Numbered from the stretch's first letter, positions 40,621 to 53,240 are shown. The stretch: 64,000 nucleotides of DNA from Nilaparvata lugens (GCF_014356525.2 NC_052515.1:23505212-23569211), one strand, 5' to 3'. Translations and numbers: made by a program. The notes: generated by a model from the letters alone, not told the origin.

Positions 40621-43600
40621 TTAGACATTTATAAGCCGAAACATTTATTTTTTCATTTACAACATATATTTTTCCATTTCATCTTCATTGGAAAAACACA
40701 GTTTTGTTTTTGTCACATCCACATTTATTATATGCATTTATTTAGGACTGCAGTTTCCTGTTGAAACCAACACATCTCCAGCTGCAGATGTGTTGGTTTC
40801 AACACGAAATTGCAGTCCTTAATAAATGCATATAATAAATGAGGATGTGACAAAAATAAAACTGTGTTTTTCCAATGAAGATGAAATGGAAAAATATATG
40901 TTGTAAATGAAAAAATAAAACACTTATTGAAATGGGCTGCTTTTAAATTAATAAAACAAAATATTTCGGCTTGTTTCCGAGCTTGGGGTTTAGCCAAGTT
41001 CTGGACTTAAACCGGCTTTAAACTCTGGAGTCTAGAAATTTGTTTTCCGAGTCAGATAGTTGACGTAGTCTAGGACTTGATTAAACTCTGGATTATAGAA
41101 AACTCGTTAGACCCTGGAGTTTATAATTCCGCTTTCAGAGTAAGATACTTATATAAGCCCAGGACTAACTGAACTCTGGATTCTAGAGAGCTCGTCAGAC
41201 TCTAGAGTTTGTAATTCCGCTTTCAGAGTAAAGCACTTATAAGCCCAAGACTTGAACTAGATTCTCGCCTCTTTTCAAGTCAAGGATTTATCAATAATCG
41301 GAGTCTCTGTTAGTCCATAACTTATCAATCAAGAGCTCGGAAACCGGCCCTTAAAATTCTGTGTTTGAGGAGAATTATTGTGTAATGCTAAACCTGTTGA
41401 GCCTATTTGAAATTAATATTAAAAGGAAAAAGAGATGATGTAGATGTTGTAAATGAAAAAAATATATATTTAAATTCTGGGTTTATGGAGTATTGTTGTG
41501 TAATGTGTCAAAATGGTTGTGAAAATATGTGTAGTCTACATGTTGTACTTGCAAGGATGATGCCAGGGGAGGCTTGTACGTTGGTAATGTCAGAGATGAC
41601 AATGAGATGTTCATTTTCATTCATTTCAATTCACTCATTTACCGCAAGTGTTTGGTGGCTGTTTTGGGTAATGTGTCGAAATAGTTGTGAAAATATCTGT
41701 TAAGAGTTGTTGTGTAGTGCCAAAGTGAAAATATTTATAGTCTACATGTTTTGACTCCAATCCAAATAGCTCCACCACTAATGTTTTGCTATAAAAGAAC
41801 ATTTAAGTTTGCAATCTTCTTTATACAAGGCAAATCTACTAGCCTTCCGTATCTCCAATTCAAAAATATCCACCGCCAATGTCTTTCTATTGTACAACTT
41901 TTGAATAGATAACATTACACAAGGCTACCGTACTCTAATATTTTCCTATTGATCATTTCATCGCAACACATGGCACAAAAAGAAATACTTGAAAATAAAA
42001 GTGCATAAATTTATATTTATGTGGGCATCATCCAGCAAGAAAGTTGTGTCTCAAATCTTATAAATCTCTTAAACTAATTATTCACCCACCTAAATTTTTG
42101 TAAACCACCTGCTTCCCTGGAACAACCTACTGGTTGTCAGTTCAATATTAGTTGTTGTCAATGAGAATGTATTATTGTATTGTAAAAATATGTCAAAAAA
42201 CCTCATATCCACCAATGTTTGTCAGCAATCTTATATCAGCCATAAATCGATGTCTACTTTTTATTGCTGGTAGAAAATAGAAAACATTCATTATGTAGGC
42301 TACACCTTGTTTTGAGAACTTTGGAAGATGCTTGCTATAATTTTTTACTCAAATGATCAAATAAGGAGAGTTTTCTCAAAAAACATCATAATATTGAATG
42401 AGTGTTCTTAACTATTATAATTATGTTGAAAAGTAATGTGCAAAATTTATATTTATTTAATGTAAAGTGGTAAAGTATGAAATATTATGTTGGTATGTAT
42501 ATACAAGATCATTATTTATTTATTTAAATATTATTTTATTTTTTATTATTTATATGATATTAAATGTTATTCTTGTACATTCCAATTTGATAAGCTATAA
42601 CTATAACATACCTCTGAATATTATTTGTTACTTTTTATGTGAACAGTAGAGAACCTGTTAACCTTTTCAACTTGTTTAAAAGCAGGATCTTGAACATCTT
42701 TAAGGTGAAAAGCATTATTGAGACTTAAGAATCACAATTCTACTAAACTATTGAAGATATAATGATCATAGCTATATCATAACTGATTTTAGAATAATAA
42801 TTCTAAATTACTTTTGTCAACTTTTCAACTGAACCACATATTGTAAAATATTGATCAGAGATCATTGAACAATGAAGGCTTTTTCTGTCCTACTGCGATG
42901 TTATACCTGATTTTTAGACCATAATTGGTATGATGAGAACGAATAAGGGGATTAATTGTCTCCAGTTCTCTAAAAAAATCATTATCTTTACTTTACTTAA
43001 TATGTTATTTTTTTTTGTAGTGGATTTTCTACTTAATTCAGTTGAAAGCACTAACCACATTTTATATTTGACTGTAAAACTATTCAAATCTAAATTGCGT
43101 TGTGCAGAGTTAGAAAATGAACAGAGGCAAATAATGTTGGGGAGGCAAAAAGTATAGTGAAAGTGTATTCTCAATTGTTTTTTGTTTATTACCTTGCTGC
43201 AAATTCTCATAACAGCTATCATCTCATTATGCCAAATAGTGTATGATCGTTTCCAAATTAATTAACATATAGTTTATGGTATAATGACTATTTTGAAATG
43301 ATTTGGATAGAAATTATACTTCACATTTCTACTGTGAATATAGCTATACATGTTTATTATTCACCGAATGATATTATTTAAATTTCTGTACACCTTAATT
43401 TCTTTGCAATATATGTTATCAATACCATACTCTTGAAGAATTTGGGGAAGGTATACTTCGGCATTTAATCATCAGCTATCATAACATATCAAATCTAAAG
43501 GTCCATTGATAGAAATGAGGTTATTACAACATTGTTTGATTCTAGTCTCAAAAATTCTTCAGTGTTTGGTTAATATGTTTCAATTTGTTTAATGTTAAAA

Positions 43601-45031
43601 GTTTATATAAATGGAAGTAAATTAGGAAAAATAAATATTATTTGAGGAAGGAATATATATATCAAGTGGTCTTGTTTTAGAGATCAAAAATGATTTGTTT
43701 ATGTTCTTAATATACAGTAATAAATGTATACAACGTATCCCATGTGCTTGATTATATTTTTATACCTCATCTCATGCGGATAGCGATTGCAGAATGTTTA
43801 GAAGCTTAAAGCAAGAGGGTAGATGTCTGAGTGTCACCTCTAAAAACTGGATTTTTAGGTGACCGGCTGATGCCGACAACTTGTCTACTCTCTAAGGAGG
43901 TGAAATCCAGATGGGGTGACCAGTTGACGCGAGTAAGCAAGGAGACACTCAGTTGTGCATTGCATGGCAACGACAGGTTATCACCTGCAATTTCAGAAGG
44001 TGACATATGTTGACGGGGTCAACAGTTGATGCAAGCGAGCAAGGTGACATCCGATTGGCTGAGGTGAAACTCAGTTGTGCATTGCATGGCAACGACAGGA
44101 TGTCGTGTTTCTATGGCTCTTTCCAGATTTTGTTTCTCTTCTGCACATATTATGCACTTGCGCATACGTGCATCCAATGTTACCATACCCTTAATTTACT
44201 TCAACAGGCTCTTGTGTCCGCTGAAGACTCAAAAAAGCATCACGGGATCGAGATTACTCTGTTAGATATCCATACTTTTTCACTATTAAAATTAAACTTG
44301 AATTTTAAAAACACTTATGAAGTGAAAATGCACCTAATATTGGTAGTGCATTCACCAATTGCAGTGCACAATTGGTAGTAACGCATCCACCAACCCCCAC
44401 TCCATCATACCCACCTATTCCTCCACATTCATCCCTTACCACACATAACTTTGACATTAGAGTAAGTTCCTACAGTCTGATGATGACACACACCAGGTCG
44501 AAACAATCGTCACTACCATATAGTGAGTGCATTTTCACTTCATAAGTGTTTTTAAAATTCTAGTTTAATTTTAATAGTGAAAAGTATGGATATCCAACAG
44601 AGTAATCTCGATTTTTCAATCAGTTCATCAATTAATTACACCCAAAACTGGTTTAGATTCAATGAAAGTCTCTCCCCTCTTAGATAATTACATCATAAGG
44701 ACTCAAACTATCATATGAATAAATAAATTTATAAAATATTTCACAAATACAATATTTATTAAACCAAAGTACACATTTTAAATGAGTAGAATACTGAAAA
44801 ATGTGTTCTTAAACAGACATTCTACGTGAATATTTTTTTGTTGATGAGATACAGAAGCTTGTAGTAAGTTTGCTTCAAACAATAACTTGGTTTCCGATTA
44901 CATAATCATAGATTGATATACTTATATTCATAATGTAAAATATACTTATATAGGCGAATATATATAAAAGTAATGAAATATTAAATTGAATAAGTGATTC
45001 CTTATCAAAGAGCGCTCTCAATATTTGATTA
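40621..45031. repeat. 4.5 kb tandem duplication, unit 2
   Basis: Head-to-tail copy of unit 1, offset about 4547 bases, differing by scattered single bases and small indels (for example a TTAATTATTC stretch lost near 42080, TAGGC gained near 42297). It ends CAATATTTGATTA and then unique sequence AATATTTTCTAAACATG begins. Its foldback near 44200 keeps a shorter right arm than unit 1. Confidence 0.95.
44470..44515 (+). ncRNA. Hammerhead-like core (candidate), unit 2
   Basis: Same motif as in unit 1: CTGATGA (44477-44483), the GAC/GTC helix, GAAAC and the GTC triplet (44509-44511). The stem III loop changed from GATC to AATC. The core is otherwise unchanged, which is expected from recent duplication and is not evidence of selection. 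Confidence 0.28.
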
Positions 45032-46424
45032 AATATTTTCTAAACATGTGAAACAGTTCAGATTCCTCTATGATTAACAATTTTATTAAACACAGCAAAT
45101 CCTGAATAATCAAAAACCAATTGAATTTTACAAGTTGTTTTGTTCTATCATTTATAAATTTGAAGTAGATTGAAAACCTGACACTCGAATAATTAGTACA
45201 ACAATTGAGTTATAAAAAAATAATCATCAAGTTCAAATGGATTTTTATAAAAGAAACATACAAATTTTTGAAGTATTCAAATAATTTTGAGTAAATTCCT
45301 CCTAATTCAGGTACACTATATAAATTAGAAATGACAATTCAGCTTATTGTGAATCATTGTAATCTCAACAATCCTAACATCAGGTGTTATCTTAACATGT
45401 ATGGGTAATGTTTTGTTCCTCAACTACAACTGCTGTGAAAATTGTACGGTATAATGTTGCTCAGTTACAGAGTAAATGGAGTTTCGTTAATGTTCTGCAA
45501 TTCTTGTGAATGAATACATAAGAGCATTCATGAGATATTTATTTGAAAAACAAAACTCAAATGGGGTCTCATCAAACGAAAATTGAAACTACATTAAGCT
45601 ATATAAAATAGATATAGTAATTTGAACATGTTTTGACTGACAATACTTTTAATGATGAAATAGATAGAAGCGAATATGAAACGAATATTCAGTTGCAATC
45701 AACACTCATTCGAAGTATAAATATTGGAACAATCGTTTCCTTAAATGTTGAAGCAGTAACATACAAATTGTTAAGCTGATATTTTTGAAGATTTCGAACT
45801 AAGAAATTAATTCAATATGAATAAACAGACTGGAGATTTAATCTAGCCAATACATTATACAAGCTCAAATTAATTTACCAAATCATTAAAACTCTAACAT
45901 TTCTTTTCGATATAAAAATCAGAATTGATTGAAAAATATGGAGGTATTCATTTTATCAATAATTGGCATAGGTGTTAACAAATAACATAATTTTTGTTTA
46001 AATGTTCAAATTAACAAATTACATTCATTATTTCTGAGTTGAAGAAAATTATAAATAGAGAACTAATACATGGTGTTTTGAAACAATAAAAATAGAAAAC
46101 ATGAAACTATTAAATTATCAAACTCAACATGTTAGTAGGCTAATAAGGTTTAGTGATAATTGAAAAATAATAACTAACAGTAGCCTATATCTTTCAAGTA
46201 ATGTAGCTATTTCTGAAATAGCTATTGAAATTATATTTTTCAACAAAATGGTGAAGTTGCTGTAAAATTCAGTTTCATTCAGTAAAATCAGTTTCAGCCA
46301 ATATAACATGAAATTAATACATGTTTAATAACTGAAATTATACTAATTTTAGTCATGTCTACAAATTTATCAACTCACGAAATCTTAACATTTCTACGCG
46401 ATTCAATGCAAAAGATCATCATTA
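45032..46424. other. Non-coding region 3' of the LRR gene
   Basis: AT-rich unique sequence; no exon or repeat recognised. It should contain the 3' UTR and polyadenylation site of the minus-strand LRR gene. Candidate TTTATT hexamers (AATAAA on the minus strand) occur, for example near 45538. Confidence 0.45.
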
Positions 46425-49400
46425 TTAGGTGGACATAGAAGCTAACAAGTCAATTAGTGTCTCAGCTTCTTCAATTTCTTGATGATTCTGGTAGTAAGCA
46501 ATTATTTGCTGCCTCTTGTTTGGCTCGATTTGTTCACAATATAGAGGTATACTGTATTTGTGCATCATTCTATAAACGAATGGATGCAATATCTCTTTAT
46601 CATCATCCACATAATACATGACTCGATGGATCAATAGAGATTCAACACATTTGTTCAACTCAAGGCGTTCACATTCCTTGACAAGAACAACAAAGCTGTC
46701 CCTGCCGTATATCTGTTGAAATTTCAACACGTTCCTGTCAATGAACGATAAAAATCTATTTTCAATCTCATTTCCGAATTTTTCTATTTTCTCCAGGAGC
46801 CGCCTATCATGTTTCTTACTACTCAAGTAATAGTTGTCATAAACATGAACGTTGAAATACTTGACATCTTTTTCGAATTCGGAATAGATCTTGAGCAGCT
46901 TGGGATAGTGGGTGATATTGACAGGAGGGTTCGAGACGGTTGTGGGAATTGTGAATTCCAGTTCACCACTTGATGTGTCCAATGACACTAGCTGCCTGAA
47001 TAGGTACCTCACTTGGAATGCAACTGGTATTTCAGCACCTTTTCGAGGCACAATGTAAGGGGATAGTTCAACGTCTTCCTGCAACTGGTCTTCGATATTA
47101 TTGTCCCCCAACGAAAGCCAACACAGGTTAGTTCTGTCAACTACTTTCATGAGAGATTGGAATCCTGAATGTCCGATATTGTTGCCATGCAGATCGATGT
47201 AGGCTAATTTTGGTATGAATGGGAGAACTTGTGAAAGAACTTGGGCACTTCTTGCCCCCAATTTATTATTGCTCAAATCCAAAGATATCATATAATCATT
47301 GTCGCTCTGATTCATGCAGTTGTACTTTAATGCCTCAGCAAGGCATTCGAATTTGACATCCCCCAGATTGTTATTGCTCAGATCAAGATACATAATGTTG
47401 CTCAAACGGAAGTCTCCAAGTTTATCCAAGCTCATGTTCGGTATGTTTTCAATTCTTAGTTCAATGATTTTTTCTCCATTTTCAAGAGATTTCAGATGAT
47501 TCATGAAATTAAATTGTGTTCCATTCAACTTCAATTTTGTAATGTTTTTGAATGCATACAATGGAAACATTGAATCTTTTATCAATTCAATTTCATTGAT
47601 GTCGATGTCGAAGCGATAATCACACGTGTCCTTGCGAGGTGTGTATGTGCCATCATCAGATTTAAAATAAACTACACCACCAAAGGCGTGGATGTAAACT
47701 TTTGTGATTTCTGCTTTATCGCAGACATAGTCAATCACATGATCAATTCCTGTTACATGAGTTGCTTGGTAGATTTCAATAATGCAACCTGGATACTTGC
47801 ACAGATTGAAATGATGAAAAGAATCATCTTTTATGAAGTCAAATTGAACATTGATTTCAGCAACACCTTCACACAACTTATATAAAGATTGACGTCCAAT
47901 CTGATTTCCACTTAGATTGAGATCAGCAATACTTGCATTTACAAGATTTCTAGATAGGTATTCAATGCTATCATCTGTGATCAAGTTATGTGATAAATCA
48001 ATTTTGGTTAACTGGGATTTTGGAAGTTGGTGGGCCATATGCTTGACACCATTAGTAGAAATTTTATTATTTGCGAGATTTAATGAAGAAATTTGTGTAT
48101 ATTGCAGTATTCGAGCTAGATAATAAACGCAGTCACAATTGATTCTGTTGTCACTGAGATCTAGTGAAACGATTCGCGACCCTGATAGACACTGACAAAG
48201 TGTTTTCAGTTCTCCACAACATGAAATCTGATTTTGACTAAGATTCAGGGAGGTGATATTTTTGAAAATTGTCTGCCACGGATCTACACTTGAGAAATAA
48301 TAAAAAAAGAATGAGCATCGCATTTCTGATAGGTCAAGTGAGGCATCATCACTCGACTTTTCAAATTTTTTTAGTACATTCACATTATTTATATGATTGC
48401 CAAGATCTAGTGAGCTAATTTGAGTATTTTTCAAAATATCAGCCAAATAAAACAAATTACAACATAATTCATTACCACTCAGGTTGAGTGTTGTAATTTT
48501 TGTATCCGGCAAACTCAGTATGAGATTCATCAGGCTTTTGCATGTCAAGTAATTATGGCCAAGATTAAGATTTGTTATTTGCGAGTTTTTCAGTGCTAGA
48601 GACAGACTTTTCACACCAACATCATTTGTCTCTAGATTTGAGCGATAATCAATTCCATCATCAGAATCATACTCTTCATCATAATCACTTACCATCATTT
48701 CTTCCATTATTTGATCTATTTTATTATTTTCTAGGTTGAGATATTCCAGTTTTGTATCTGCCAAACATGGTGCCAAAACCATCAAACTTTTACAGTCCAA
48801 CCCATTGTTACTAAGGTCGAGCCATGAGATCTGTGTATTTTTTAGAGCAAGTGCCAAACATTCCACAGCACCAATGTCTAGTATAGGTCTATTACTCAAA
48901 CGCAAATGAGTAATTTTTGAATTGACAACACATGATACAAATATTTTTATAACTTCGCAGGTCATGGAAATGTTTATAAACTTTATAGATGTAATATATG
49001 AGTTCTCAACAGCAATTACTAAATCCTCCATAACAGAGCAGTTCATTCTACAGTGACTCAAAGTTATAGAAGTTAGATGTGAACTCAACACACATATTGA
49101 GAGTAGCTGAGCAATAGCAGTTGAACATAATGCAGGTGATGTAAATTTGTAACCAACGTCGATTCCGCTTATTTGTGACTCTTTGATGCCAACAGCTAAA
49201 GATTCAATTTCATTGTAATCTCTAGGAAGACTTCCTGCAAAGCTGAGCAAAGTTATTTTTGTGTGAACCAGACAGGCCGATAACATCTCAAAGCATCTTT
49301 CACCAAAACAACTACTACTCAGATCAAGGATGGTTATTTTCGTGTTTGGCAGAACAAGAGCTAGACTGTTCATACCATTAAAGTCAAATCGATTCCTAGA

Positions 49401-50702
49401 TAGATTCAAGGAAGTAATCTGAGAATCCACCAAACAGGGAGCAAATACTTTCAAGCCATCGCAGTTTATATGATTGGCACTTAGATTTAGTGACCGAATT
49501 TTTGTGTTTTTCAGCACTGAAGCTAGAATCTTCACACCATCGTTGCCCAATTCATTGTCTGATAGATCAAGGATAGTAAGACTTGAATCTAACAAGTATG
49601 GTGCAAATGATGCAAAGCTTTTAGGATTTATCCGAGAAAAAGAAAGATCTAAGAGTTCCACCTTAGAGTTTTTCAAAAGTGGTAAAACACAACTTGGGTC
49701 TATACTTTTGGAGTCAAGCATATTAATTACTGATCTAGTAGCTTCTTCTACAGTTTCATCTAGGTCTCTGTCAGTGGAGTTACACTCACCATTACAATGA
49801 ATTGGTTCATCATATTCTTCATCAATGAAGCTTTCATTTTCTTCTGAATATTTCCTGTCTGTCACTACCTTTAAAAAAGAGTTTCGAGTCATATTCAGAG
49901 AAGATATTTGAGTTTCTCCCACAATATTAACTAAATAATCATAACCTTTTAGGCCGATACTATTTTTACTCAAATCAAGTGATTTGATTTGTGTGCTGGG
50001 CAAGTATTGGGCTAAATCAATCAGCAAATCACAATCTATTCCATTACGACTAAGATTGAGAGAAGTGATTGTGGTGTCCTTGAGAGCCTGTACTAGCTTG
50101 ATCAATCCGTTCGAGAGAAAAACATCACCTGATTGAGGTCTATCAGAGGTGTTTGTTGTTGATTTTCTGGAACTTTGGATGATATCTAGTTTGGACGCCC
50201 AGATACTTCCATATGAGGTGATCTGACAGTCATCACATTCACTCTTCAAGCACTTGACATCAGTGGTTTCAACTTCATCCCCAGCTCCAGAGTTGTTTGG
50301 AAGCAAACACTTAGGTGTAGACGAATCTTGCTTCAAGCACTTGACATCAGTGGTTTCAACTTCATCCCCAGCTCCAGAGTTGTTTGGAAGCAAAGACTTA
50401 GGTGTAGACGAGTCTTGATTAATCAACAATGAAGAATGGTTGGAATCACCAGTGCCACTTCTGTGTGATGCGTCACTATAAGTGTCCCTCATTGATTCTA
50501 TGATTTGCTTGAGTTTTTCGTTTCTTACCGAACCAGAAATAGAATCATTGAAAATCAAGCATGTAAGGCGTTTATCTGCCACAGATGATGATGATGATGA
50601 TTTTGTTGAAGATGATGATAATATATCTCTTACCAGAGCGTTCATCACTGACTCATGAGTGAAGAGATCCAACCAATCCCTCACACTGGTCGAGATATCC
50701 AT
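46425..50702 (-). CDS. Large single-exon leucine-rich-repeat protein, 1425 aa
   Basis: One uninterrupted frame from ATG at 50702 to TAA at 46425. Residues 1-200 are Ser-rich with low complexity (SSSSTKSSSSSS) and a perfect 29-residue tandem duplication (residues 96-124 and 125-153, one substitution). From about 205 to 1000 there are some 20 or more leucine-rich repeats of roughly 27-35 residues, of the form TQISSLNLANNKI and TKITTLNLSGNEL, with LAxxLxxT helices between, like the ribonuclease-inhibitor/NLR class. A non-LRR insert (about 1000-1090) precedes a second LRR block (about 1100-1215: IMYLDLSNNNLGD, LAYIDLHGNNIGHSGF). The last 200 residues are helical and unrecognised (RLLEKIEKFGNEIENRFLSF). 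No signal peptide, membrane span, NACHT or TIR domain is seen, so it is likely intracellular and a binding protein. The true function is unknown. The repeats are strikingly like those of intracellular bacteria, so transfer is possible but unproven. Confidence 0.9.
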   Translation of the reverse strand: MDISTSVRDWLDLFTHESVMNALVRDILSSSSTKSSSSSSVADKRLTCLIFNDSISGSVRNEKLKQIIESMRDTYSDASHRSGTGDSNHSSLLINQDSSTPKSLLPNNSGAGDEVETTDVKCLKQDSSTPKCLLPNNSGAGDEVETTDVKCLKSECDDCQITSYGSIWASKLDIIQSSRKSTTNTSDRPQSGDVFLSNGLIKLVQALKDTTITSLNLSRNGIDCDLLIDLAQYLPSTQIKSLDLSKNSIGLKGYDYLVNIVGETQISSLNMTRNSFLKVVTDRKYSEENESFIDEEYDEPIHCNGECNSTDRDLDETVEEATRSVINMLDSKSIDPSCVLPLLKNSKVELLDLSFSRINPKSFASFAPYLLDSSLTILDLSDNELGNDGVKILASVLKNTKIRSLNLSANHINCDGLKVFAPCLVDSQITSLNLSRNRFDFNGMNSLALVLPNTKITILDLSSSCFGERCFEMLSACLVHTKITLLSFAGSLPRDYNEIESLAVGIKESQISGIDVGYKFTSPALCSTAIAQLLSICVLSSHLTSITLSHCRMNCSVMEDLVIAVENSYITSIKFINISMTCEVIKIFVSCVVNSKITHLRLSNRPILDIGAVECLALALKNTQISWLDLSNNGLDCKSLMVLAPCLADTKLEYLNLENNKIDQIMEEMMVSDYDEEYDSDDGIDYRSNLETNDVGVKSLSLALKNSQITNLNLGHNYLTCKSLMNLILSLPDTKITTLNLSGNELCCNLFYLADILKNTQISSLDLGNHINNVNVLKKFEKSSDDASLDLSEMRCSFFFYYFSSVDPWQTIFKNITSLNLSQNQISCCGELKTLCQCLSGSRIVSLDLSDNRINCDCVYYLARILQYTQISSLNLANNKISTNGVKHMAHQLPKSQLTKIDLSHNLITDDSIEYLSRNLVNASIADLNLSGNQIGRQSLYKLCEGVAEINVQFDFIKDDSFHHFNLCKYPGCIIEIYQATHVTGIDHVIDYVCDKAEITKVYIHAFGGVVYFKSDDGTYTPRKDTCDYRFDIDINEIELIKDSMFPLYAFKNITKLKLNGTQFNFMNHLKSLENGEKIIELRIENIPNMSLDKLGDFRLSNIMYLDLSNNNLGDVKFECLAEALKYNCMNQSDNDYMISLDLSNNKLGARSAQVLSQVLPFIPKLAYIDLHGNNIGHSGFQSLMKVVDRTNLCWLSLGDNNIEDQLQEDVELSPYIVPRKGAEIPVAFQVRYLFRQLVSLDTSSGELEFTIPTTVSNPPVNITHYPKLLKIYSEFEKDVKYFNVHVYDNYYLSSKKHDRRLLEKIEKFGNEIENRFLSFIDRNVLKFQQIYGRDSFVVLVKECERLELNKCVESLLIHRVMYYVDDDKEILHPFVYRMMHKYSIPLYCEQIEPNKRQQIIAYYQNHQEIEEAETLIDLLASMST
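50244..50417 (-). repeat. In-frame 87 bp tandem duplication in the LRR gene
   Basis: Two adjacent 87-base units encode QDSSTPK(S/C)LLPNNSGAG followed by DEVETTDVKCLK. They differ at only a few bases. The unit contains no LRR; it lies in the Ser-rich N-terminal region. It is recent and frame-preserving. Confidence 0.95.
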
Positions 50703-52659
50703 GTTGACTGTCCAAATCCAATGATGTCAAGTCCACTATAAATTGTCCAGTCCACTAGAATAGAAAGAACAAAAATCGGTTATTGGAAAAGAAGCATTAA
50801 ATGAAGATTGAAAAAATGATATTCTCTATTCTCTTCTCTTCACCTTGACATTGCCATAAACACTTATTTATAAATAAATAAAAAATAATCCTAATAATTT
50901 GATAGGTACCTCAGTCTCTCAATTTCTTCAATAAAGAAGGTATAGTGGCACTTCAATGACATCACATCATCACCACAAAACAAATTTCCAAGATATACCA
51001 GCTCTTTCAATACAGTCTATCAATAAACTCTTGCTGTTCCATTTCTGCTTTCAGATGAATTCTCAATTCATCAACTGACAGTCAAGTTGAGTAGGCTGGC
51101 AATGCATTGAAAATTGTATCAGATGTATGCATTCTTAGTTGAAAAATACAACTTATACTTGCAACTAAAAGTAACAGAAACTTATATAGTAGCAGACTTG
51201 GTTTCTGAGTTATTTAAAGTAGAACACATGCATTTTCCAACCCAAGCTAATGTTCTATAAAGTATTTGTTGGGTAATGTATGTTCACAAAAAGTGTAAGT
51301 AATATCCAAATTTGGATTTTCGTTTAATAATAATTATTCATTAATTAGCATTTGAAGCAATGCAATTTCTCATTAATTCCCGACTGTAAAAGTATAATCA
51401 ATGTTTACTCATCAACTTTTCATTTATGATAAATAATGTTAGATTTATTTAAAAATAGATGCCTTGATTTTTGTAAATAAGGGTAAATGAGGATCCATAG
51501 CAAGGTGCTTGATCATTAATATTATATTTTTCTGTTAAAATGTACCATTAAAAACGTTTTGTATTACTTTTTGATTCCTAAATTTTACATTCAACAGTTC
51601 TTTTGTCTATCAGGTTCAATAAAATCTCAAAGGCTACTTGAAACTAACTTGGTTCAACGTCAAACCAAAGCATTAGGATAAAAAAATTATTTTAAAGCAA
51701 CTAAGTTTTAGTTTGAAAAATGAGGATTATTGAAAATTATAACGTATTGATTTAGAATAACTTGAAACGGTACCTACCTTTTCTCGTTTGACGACTGGTC
51801 TGGTGATGATTTGCACATGTGGCCGAGACCAGGTGGGCCGTCCTAGTCACAACTCACAACCATTCACAACTGCAAACATCACAATAAAGCCACTCTTACA
51901 ACAATATTAAATATTAAACCTGTTTCAGATGGTGTGTATTCCATTCAAAAGTCACAATTCTTCTATAACAATTCAAGTAAATATGTTATATTGTTAATTA
52001 TCTTACCATGACTACCTTTGACCTTCCTTGCAAACTCTACTCATCATGGTAGCCCAGCTATTTCAATCCTAACTAAACATGATCTACCCTACTACCAAAT
52101 AAATTATTTGAAATATTTACCTTCATGGAAATACTCAATTTACTGGTTAAATTATATACTTGACCCCTATAATAAATTGGAGAAATAATAAATATAATAA
52201 ATTCGCCAGTAATTACAACTTTCCAGTTTGCTTTCAGTTAGTTTCATTGAAATACCGAAGTGAAGCGCGAGAGCTTTTTCATCAGTTATTTTCAAAAAAC
52301 AATAATGAAAATGTAGTATAACAACATATGTTTTGAATTTGTTATTACTGTTACTAAGTCTCCAAACAAACTCATTCCAATTCGAAACCTGTATAGTTCA
52401 AGTTATTAAAAACCTTTCTTAAGGTATCAAGTACTATGTCGTGTTTACTCTCATTCCTATTACAGAATAAGCTCCTGCATGATTACAAATTTCAGAAATT
52501 TGACATAATATAAGAAACACCTATATTCGACTATAACCCGCATTAACTACAATACAATTTTCGGCTTAGCTTATTGTTCTCCCGCAATCATTTTGATTTG
52601 TGATTGTACAAATAGATGAATATACAGAGGCTAAAGCAAGGATCTGAGTTGATAAAATA

Positions 52660-53240
52660 TTCAATTTCAATTTATTTATTCACACACACACACACACATA
52701 AGATACATCAGTATGAAATAAAAATTAATTACATCAATAAAAAAACATTACAGTATAAAATAAATAACATACATATGGGAACACATTACAATATTAGAAG
52801 GCAATTTATACATGTTATGTGGTGAAGAAGGGTAGAGGATCAAAAGTTCTTCCAACTATGGCTATCCATGTCATAGGAAGGCTTTTGATCCTTGGAATTT
52901 TTGGAAAGGATTGGGAAAGGGATGTGATAGAGCACAAGTAGGGGAAGTGAGCGCACTAATCAGAAAAGTTCTCTGTTAACTTATTATAGTTCTCAAAGGT
53001 AGAAGAAGTAGTTAATTTTGATCCAAGCATTGATATCTGTTTTTACTTTTTTTGTTATCTTGGCACAGCTAATAATTTGTTCAGAAATTTTATTCATAAT
53101 TTTAGTGCTTGAATATATGAGTTGTCTTCTAATATTTTCAATGTTAGTATGATAGATTAGGTACTTATTTGAGGTGGGTCTTAAATTGTATTGATAGTAT
53201 TATTAGTGCAAATGAAATTATTTTTATATTTAAATATATA
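52660..53240 (-). mobile_element. Possible LINE 3' end with (CA)n
   Basis: TTTCAATTTATTTATTCACA, a (CA)n run and an A-rich segment resemble the 3' end of the LINE at 28.4 kb. The following 450 bases may be its decayed body, but no RT motif could be read. Confidence 0.3.

Larger units (their letters stand above)
36074..40623. repeat. 4.5 kb tandem duplication, unit 1
   Basis: Begins TTAGACATTTATAAGCCGAA and ends CAATATTTGATTA, where unit 2 follows directly. It contains a foldback (36097-36373), a terminal-inverted-repeat element (36425-36803), a block with direct repeats of ACTCAGTTGTGCATTGCATG (39400-39560) and a long foldback (39620-40110). No protein gene was found; frames up to 102 codons are not conserved in style and match no family. 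It is about 140 bases longer than unit 2, mostly from extra inverted sequence at 40000-40150. Confidence 0.95.

Noticed and set aside
38371..43222. A pair of 102-codon minus frames, one in each 4.5 kb unit
   Set aside because: Their similarity only reflects the DNA duplication. No motif, AT-driven composition, no splice context.
39263..44378. Frames of 60-123 codons in both units around ACTCAGTTGTGCATTG repeats
   Set aside because: They overlap on both strands and depend on short direct repeats; no recognisable protein.
46425..50702. Bacterial contamination as the source of the LRR contig part
   Set aside because: AT-rich insect-like flanks, no neighbouring bacterial genes or ribosome binding site, SINE and Helitron nearby and plausible splice sites; contamination is unlikely although ancient transfer is not excluded.
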